Below, one piece after another: positions 57,063-64,000 of a stretch of 64,000 nucleotides of DNA; the stretch's first letter is position 1, and each line of letters starts with the position of its first letter. Source of the DNA: Urechis unicinctus. Its lineage: Eukaryota > Annelida > Polychaeta > Xenopneusta > Urechidae. The notes below the pieces were generated by a model, which did no database searches, was not told where the DNA came from, and was given only the letters and a program-made list of their open reading frames with translations. The stretch is from NCBI GenBank assembly GCA_034190875.2, contig CM067348.1, positions 2,795,435-2,859,434 of the forward strand, read 5' to 3'. Both the position numbers and the translations under genes were made by a program.

Positions 57063-58224
57063 TTCATCTGACGTGTGTGTACAACACACATGCTAATGAT
57101 GGACGGCAGTAGCAATTGACATACCACATACTTGACATACCACAACAGCATGGATGCTGATGGAGAAAGGTAGAGGAGAGCCGTAGTGTTAAAGTTCCGA
57201 ATGTAGCTTAGTGTTTATTGTTTATTGCTCGCACCCGTCTCTTGGGCTAAGGTAAGTCGAACAGGCCAATGACGACTTACGTCTTCAGCTTAACTCTTGA
57301 CTCATAACAAAATGGTATTCTACCCGCAGTCGTGATACATCAGCAGATACTGAAAGTGGCGTCTTTATGATATTACAAGCCACAAGAAATATACCTATCT
57401 AATGGCATGTATAAACAACCTACCTTGATTGTTGCTCTTTGGGTACTGCTCATTTGCTTTAGGTGCAAATGAAAAACTGCAACACGATTAATGTGAATTA
57501 TGTGAGAACAAACATATTATAAATAGCATATGCAGTCACCAATAAACACATCGCTAATGCCCGTCGGAGGCAGCGGTGACAATTATTCATTACGAATATG
57601 TATTCATACTGCGAAATGACCCTCGAGGATAAAGGCATACCACTCTAGTTTCCAAGCCTCTAATTTACAACGATAATTCTCGACTAACTGATAACCGTAT
57701 GTTCGGATACAAATTGACATATTGCCATTTGCTATTTGAGAGCAGATTCGTGGCTATTTTTACACACACACTGATGTTGATAACGACGGAAGATCACCGT
57801 TGGATGGTCATTGCATCGACTAAACATAAAGCATAATTAATTGCGTATCCGACTGCGCAAACTATATAGAACTGAATGATAGGACTAGAGGTTGAATTAT
57901 AGTAATACACCTTCAGCAAAGGGCTACTTAAAGTTGAAACAACACCATGAAATACCAATGCAACCTGGAGCCAAAATTTTAAAGCAGGCGATTCGATGTC
58001 ATCAATATTGCGCCATAAGTGATAATGGAACCTCTCTGCTAGCCATACAGCATGCCTGACCCCGCGGTTTGCTGCATGCCTGTTCTGTATGAGGACCTGA
58101 TATCACGGGATACTGCAATCTGCTCATCCTGATTCTTGGAGTGACATGCTACTGTGGCAATTGCTGACTTAATTAGTGTCAACTGACAATTCATAGCTTC
58201 ATAAACGATATGGTCGTACTAGAA

Positions 58225-58810
58225 ACACTGCTTGTCGTCCATCTTCTGGGTGGTGTGACTGATTTTGTCACATTTGAGACACATTGGACGCCTTTGCCTT
58301 AGACCTCTGTCGTTGTCATTTGGACAAGCTTGCGCTGGTTGTTCGCTTTAGGCTTTCACTGCAGTACGTCCACGTCCATCTGTCTCTGCAGTGCCTCAAG
58401 CTTTCTTTGTTCTGCTTCCACTTTGCTGCACGTTTGCAAGTTTGATGCTCCTGATCTCTCTCCGTTTTTTCGCTGTCCTGCAGATCGTTGACAAGAGCCA
58501 TCATATCTTCGTTGCTTGGTCAAGTTACTTTCATATGTCGCACATGGTCAAATGTTCTCGATTTGTTATATTATTCGATGTAGAATCACCCAGAAATATA
58601 TAATGATAAGCAGCTATTCCTCTTGGAATTTCGAAACCCGATTATCAATAGCCGTGGTACAAACATCCTATCGAACCTTAGATAATCTTCCAAAATATTC
58701 GCCTCACCACAGCAGCAGTAAAACCTCGAACAAAGTTCTGATACTCGCACACAAACATCAACAGCCTCCGACAATGCACGTCGCGCTGGTTTTGACGCCC
58801 CTCACTATCC
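58225..58810 (-). pseudogene. possible decayed LTR-retrotransposon Gag fragment
   Basis: On the minus strand a C-x2-C-x4-H-x4 pattern (CLKCDKISHTTQK, about 58,290-58,250) resembles a CCHC zinc knuckle whose last Cys is lost. It is preceded by a charged helical stretch (EAEQRKLEALQRQM, about 58,430-58,390) in another frame. Further upstream (58774-58586) is an open frame with a Cys-rich CVRVSELCSRFYCCCGEANI segment. The order and spacing fit a Gag C-terminus, but frames shift repeatedly and no Pol sequence follows. This is a weak call. Confidence 0.3.
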
Positions 58811-61800
58811 TCTGAAAATTAACAACTGGATTATAACTGAAATCCTCCCAGCGGATTCTTCGTGATGTGTTTTATGCTCTGAGCCTACTCAAGAACATTC
58901 CCTCGCATATTGACGGTTTTCATGGATGGATACCCTATTCAATTTGCTGTTATCACTTATTAGGACTCCTTGTCACCCTATGATACTATATGCATATCGC
59001 ACACTCTGCCGTGGTTGCCATTAAGGTTTCTTCAACTCAACGCTAATTATACTAGACGTCCTGGTAACGACATTTTACGTGTTCAGGCGCTTAACTCAAT
59101 ATCAACACTACGGACAATGTTAATGCGTGAATTAGCAAGGATGTGGCCGGGTCCTGACGAAAGCCATAATTTGATGCCCTGCCAGCGGTACGTACCGAAG
59201 CAGAGGGATGTGGTGACGCATTCCATTGGATGAAAGCTGTACTAGACTTTCGGGCAATATGATGCTCAAGTGAATTATTATCAATCACTTTAGGAGTGGA
59301 GAACATCAATAGCAATATATTACCTTAGATGCTTCTCCTTTTCTGTAACGCTGTCGGTGTTTGTGTTCATACTTTATCATTTTAATGAACGCCTAAACAG
59401 CTGCCTGGAATTGGAATGTTTGTACGTAAAAGGCAGTTAATGATATGCAAACGTAATGGCCGCTGAAATCAGTACCACTTGCTGCATCACTCCAGAGGTT
59501 ATATGGCTAAAGCATTCCATGACATTTCCAAATAAGCACATATAGAATAGAAATATTCGCTCCTAATTTGGCACTGATTAGATAACAAGCTTACGCAGCA
59601 GGACGATATCCAAACCATCCTGTACGGGTGTCTGGTACAGACGAATGACAATGGGATGAGGTCAGATCACTGTCAATCAAATGCAACATTCAGCGACTGC
59701 GCAACAAATAACAAATTTTACTGCCGAAAGCTGCAATATTTAGTTATTTTCAAAGGTCCAATATCAATTGTTATGGGAATGTTTGTTTGTAAATTGAACC
59801 TCATTACTTTTTCAGCATATCGGTGAAGCAAGCATTATTACATCATCATCGCAACTCAAATGTATAATATGTTTAGAGCTAAACGTAGTCAGTTGGATGT
59901 CGCATTCTGTAAAGTCACGTCCGACACAGCGTAATTACTTGGGTGTATGGTATCTGCTTGTTGTGGCTGCGGCTAAATGATTGCTGATCATGTAAGATAA
60001 GGTTGTAAGGAATCGGCAATGTTGTTGGTAAATTTAGATTTTGTTTAATTCCTCTCCCGTAATAACACAGGGCACATATACATTTGCTTCAAGATTCGTC
60101 ATATAGCGCCGTCACATCACGTGCTATATGTTCGATGCACAATAACAATTACGAGTTTGATATGTGACATTTGCAGGCTGCTGAAAATGACTAATGCCTT
60201 AGTGATTCTTCGTAATCTTCCAATTATTGCGTTGTATTTGACGACGGACAGGTTCTGCTATTCGATCGAATACATATTTTCCAAAGTATGTTGAGGTCGT
60301 TTTATCAATGAATCTAAGTAACCTGCACAGTTGTTATAAAAGGATACACCAAAACAACGCGATCAATGATGCGCACATTGCCGAGTTGCCTACATATATA
60401 TGTGTTTAATGAACCACATCATTATATATGAATATTAATGCAACTCGGCGATAAGTGTCGTGTATGGTAACTCAATGGAGTGCATACCTTGTGAGTTATG
60501 TTGTGAAGACGGCGACAAGTTATGAGGCAAAGGGATGATGGACAGAGGTGACATGAGTATCACCCAGTGCATATTTTGTAATTATATATAGCTCAGAAGT
60601 GAAACGAACGATGATAATTAGAATCAAGGGTAGTTAAGGGTGGTACGAGTAAACTGTTACGCGCTATTCTAATGAAAGCAAACTGTTTTGAAGCAACAAC
60701 AATTGACACATTCACCGACTTTGCCACAGTAGCACAATGCGCCAAGGTTTCCAACAGAGTTGATTGACATGTTTACACATTGTCCATGGTGGCCCAAATC
60801 CTTCACAGATGTTGACAGTAAGTAAAGATTAACGAAAAATACAAAATATGCTATAAATACAAAATGCTCCAGTAGGCTTACTTAGAACAGACGAATATAG
60901 GACGTTATTTTCATCAAGTAATTACTTACAGCCATGTTTGTTTATGGAACGACAATATATTTTATAAACCTTGAGGATTATGGATAACGAGGTCGTCGTC
61001 ATAAGCAAGTTGTTAAACATTTATACAAGCGCTAGTTAGTCTACTGATGCTGAGATAGAATGCAAGATGAGTTGCAAGGCATAAAATGACAACTGGTTTG
61101 CACCAGTTGTGCATTTTATGGAGAACATCTTGCAGATATACCTACGCAGGTGCATGCAACAGTTGCTTTCAATATTATCGCATTTACTGGGATAACGTTG
61201 ATTTATTTTTACAACAGCATAGAGTATAAATAATATCACAGACTGTACTCAAGCTACGCTCCATATCCTAACCGTCAGACGCAAAACATATTGTCACGCT
61301 GCGTCCTAAACTGAAAATATTTTATGTGCTGAGACAACAACCGGAAATAGCAGCTCATAAACATGAGATAGAGTTTGTATGCAATTCCTGTCAGCATGGT
61401 CAAAGTGGCTTAGCAAACAACAAGAGATATGTAGTCGTTCATATGTCATGGTCAGTACAACGGATGTCTCTCAGTACTCCACTACTACATCGTCATGTAA
61501 TGCAACTCTTAAACATCCCTATATTACAATACATGTATGCATTAAGCCTACTTCAGATTAAGTGGATACTTATAAGAATTATCAAAGTCTTTCCACATAG
61601 CATCACTCACGATTCTTTTTCCATTAGCAGTACCGCACCTGAGCAGCAACTACATTGCCCCTATTACAGAATGACCTCGGGATCGACAGGCATTGCCGTA
61701 CATTACAAGCGCCAACACCGACTCGTAACCTAAATATAAGCGGATACTGCCTGTTTAACAGTAACATATTTAACACAGTTATCCACATGCCAATAGATTT

Positions 61801-64000
61801 AATGCAAACATCCTATTTTACTCATTCGAACTCGGTTTGCTTGTGATAGTCAATATATATCAGCACAATGACATGAGGAGATTTGACCCGGACAGACATC
61901 ATCTGCTCTCCAACTGCATGACTTCATAGGGAGCAAGTCATCCATTTGCTTGACTGACATTATTGCTTAGTGACCAGGTGGCGGGCATCAGCATAAACCT
62001 GTGCTCCTTCTAATTTGAACTCCCAATGAAAGCCACCGGCTGATGTCCATTATTGTTCGGGTATGAAGGCTAGGACAATAGAATAGCCCGTTTGCCTTCA
62101 TGATGCATTATACAATAGCAGATTCTACGCTGTATGAATACGAAAGGTGTACACATCAATCAAGTCCGCTCACCTGTTAAATGGTACGCGCCCCAAAAGC
62201 CGTTATAATGAACCCCATTAATCACTTGTTTCATACAAGAACCGCCGAAATATTTCAATTACCGCCATCTTGCTTCCGCAATTCATGCGTATTTGGCAAT
62301 TGACGGACGGATGAATTTGTTATGATTTAGAGAGGCATTATTACATATAAGCTGCTCACATAACAATAATACCTAAGGCGAATAGCCATGCTAAGGGGTG
62401 AGGTCTGTAACTGTGTGCGGTTCCTACTACGATCATAAAGAGAAATTGAGTTAATCCATGCTTAAGCAAGACTGACGAGAATCTATGTGATACTCTAAGT
62501 CTAATTGATGTAATCTGAAGACGTGGACGTTTTATTTTCTATTGGTGCACTTAATGTGAATACCCAATAGACACACAAATTTCTTTAGAATTTGCCTTCG
62601 TGTGCATACAAACGAAGTCCATGAAATATATTTATCATAAATTGCAATAATCTACTCGGTTCGCAGAACCTTAGAAATGGATCCCCACATTATCGTTGTC
62701 AATATCGTTCTTACCATGCAAACTTTCAAACAGAAAAAGTGGTTGTATTCTACACCACATATTTGTGACTCATGTTCTGAGTCTATGTCGCGTAGCGTTG
62801 CTCCACATTTAACAAACCATGACATCCATCCTTTCTTTTGTAACTTGTCGTGTTACTCATAAGTAAGAGGTCGATCTTTAAAGCTCTTTATTTAGCATAC
62901 ACGGCATGCATGAACATATACCTGTCACATATCGAGCATTTACCATTCGTATTAGGAGCACATGATTAATAATAACACTCAGTGATACTGTCAACTGAAA
63001 TCAAATCTGATGTCACATAAGTTTCTGCATGTCATAAGCATGAATATATACAGCCAAGGTTACTGAAGCAACGACTTACCGTGTCAACACAGAACTTTGT
63101 GTTCACGTCCCCTGTAATGTACGCAAATGTTTTACTTCACCAATAAAGTACCCCAAAAAATCTTATTCTATTATTCCCCTGTCATGGCACCCTGGAAGTC
63201 TTTTTTAACCTTTCAATAGTTATTGTCCATTGGCGACTGGTTATATTCTTATCGTGCATTGTGGGCAGATGCATAGTGTTATTTTGCTGCACTAGTAGAA
63301 TATCTTTTTGGATTGGGTATGGAAGCTCACACCAACATGATATAAACTAGTAATCAACTAATGCCATCTACCTATGTATAAGTGCTATGAATTATCTCGT
63401 TACTCCCTGCAATTGATATGATAAAAGTTGTATCGCGATTAAGCACTTTTAGTAGCAGACGAACATGTGAATATATCTTTCTCATTTGAGTCATATGGTG
63501 TCAGCAATACATAGTATCCATCATAGCGACAGGTAAGCAGCAATATTTTCGAAATTAGCTTTTAGTGTCATTGCCACTGCCTGCAATTGACTAACCTATA
63601 ATTTTGATATAGTCAATTGTTAATGCATTGCAAATTGTCTCATGACAAGTAAATACACTGAATATATCCATCAGCTACATTGTAACCCTGATTGAATTTT
63701 ATACACATATTTCATAAACATACTTTACTTGCATCGGGAGGCTGATACTAAAATCGGCTTTCTTATATCGACTACAGCGACAAATAGTTACGTGCTATTT
63801 CATAGATGATATGATTGTATCGAAGACAACGGAGACCAGTGAAGTATGCGCACTTGTTGTATTGTTATGCACCAGCTGCCTTTTTACGCTTGATAACTAT
63901 CCCTTAAAGCCGCACGCCATGGTTTGCTTGGTTTGAATGCCCGATCAATTTTGAAACTTGTATCCATTTCCTGGCGCACCCTTTCGAGAAGAACAGCCCA
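58811..64000. other. intergenic, no gene recognised
   Basis: Reading both strands I find no exon-like domain, RNA gene or transposon protein. Open frames (for example 58970-59233 and 61326-61733) have no recognisable motifs. Composition matches the AT-rich flanks elsewhere in the window. Confidence 0.45.

Overview
The window is animal nuclear DNA. It has two spliced genes with GT-AG introns, AATAAA signals, long AT-rich intergenic stretches, dinucleotide arrays, a minisatellite and several mobile-element relics. A marine invertebrate, perhaps a mollusc or another lophotrochozoan, is plausible, but this is inferred only from gene structure and element content; the species cannot be read from the sequence.

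Positions 1-22,000 hold two conserved genes head to head. MCCC1 (mitochondrial 3-methylcrotonyl-CoA carboxylase, biotin-bearing alpha subunit) runs leftward in 17 exons from 7074 to 1012. RSF1 (remodeling and spacing factor 1, the PHD-finger partner of ISWI/SNF2H) runs rightward in 19 exons from 7406 to 20254. Their start codons are 332 bp apart, so they probably share a bidirectional promoter. All exon phases fit except for one extra-base frame break in each gene, which may be assembly errors or real.

Positions 22,270-23,930 are a 34-bp-unit minisatellite. It contains three copies of a ~152-bp solo-LTR-like insertion (TG...CA, AATAAA, ATTAG direct repeats) that spread with the array as a higher-order repeat.

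Positions 28,828-43,709 are a Maverick/Polinton (polinton-like/adintovirus-like virus) of about 14.9 kb with ~180-bp terminal inverted repeats ending 5'-AG...CT-3', inserted in an (AT)n tract. It encodes a major capsid protein, penton-like and fibre-like proteins, an FtsK/HerA packaging ATPase, a D,D35E integrase, several Polinton-type accessory or membrane proteins, a YqaJ-like exonuclease and a protein-primed family B DNA polymerase. The polymerase, the exonuclease and three small genes are broken by stops or frameshifts. The integrase and the main capsid and packaging genes are open. No adenain-type protease is visible.

Positions 43,710-64,000 are gene-poor. They contain a truncated CR1/L2-like reverse transcriptase next to the Polinton, a diverged segmental duplication (about 46.4-49.6 kb against 50.8-53.7 kb), smaller direct duplications, (AT)n arrays and a weak Gag-like relic.
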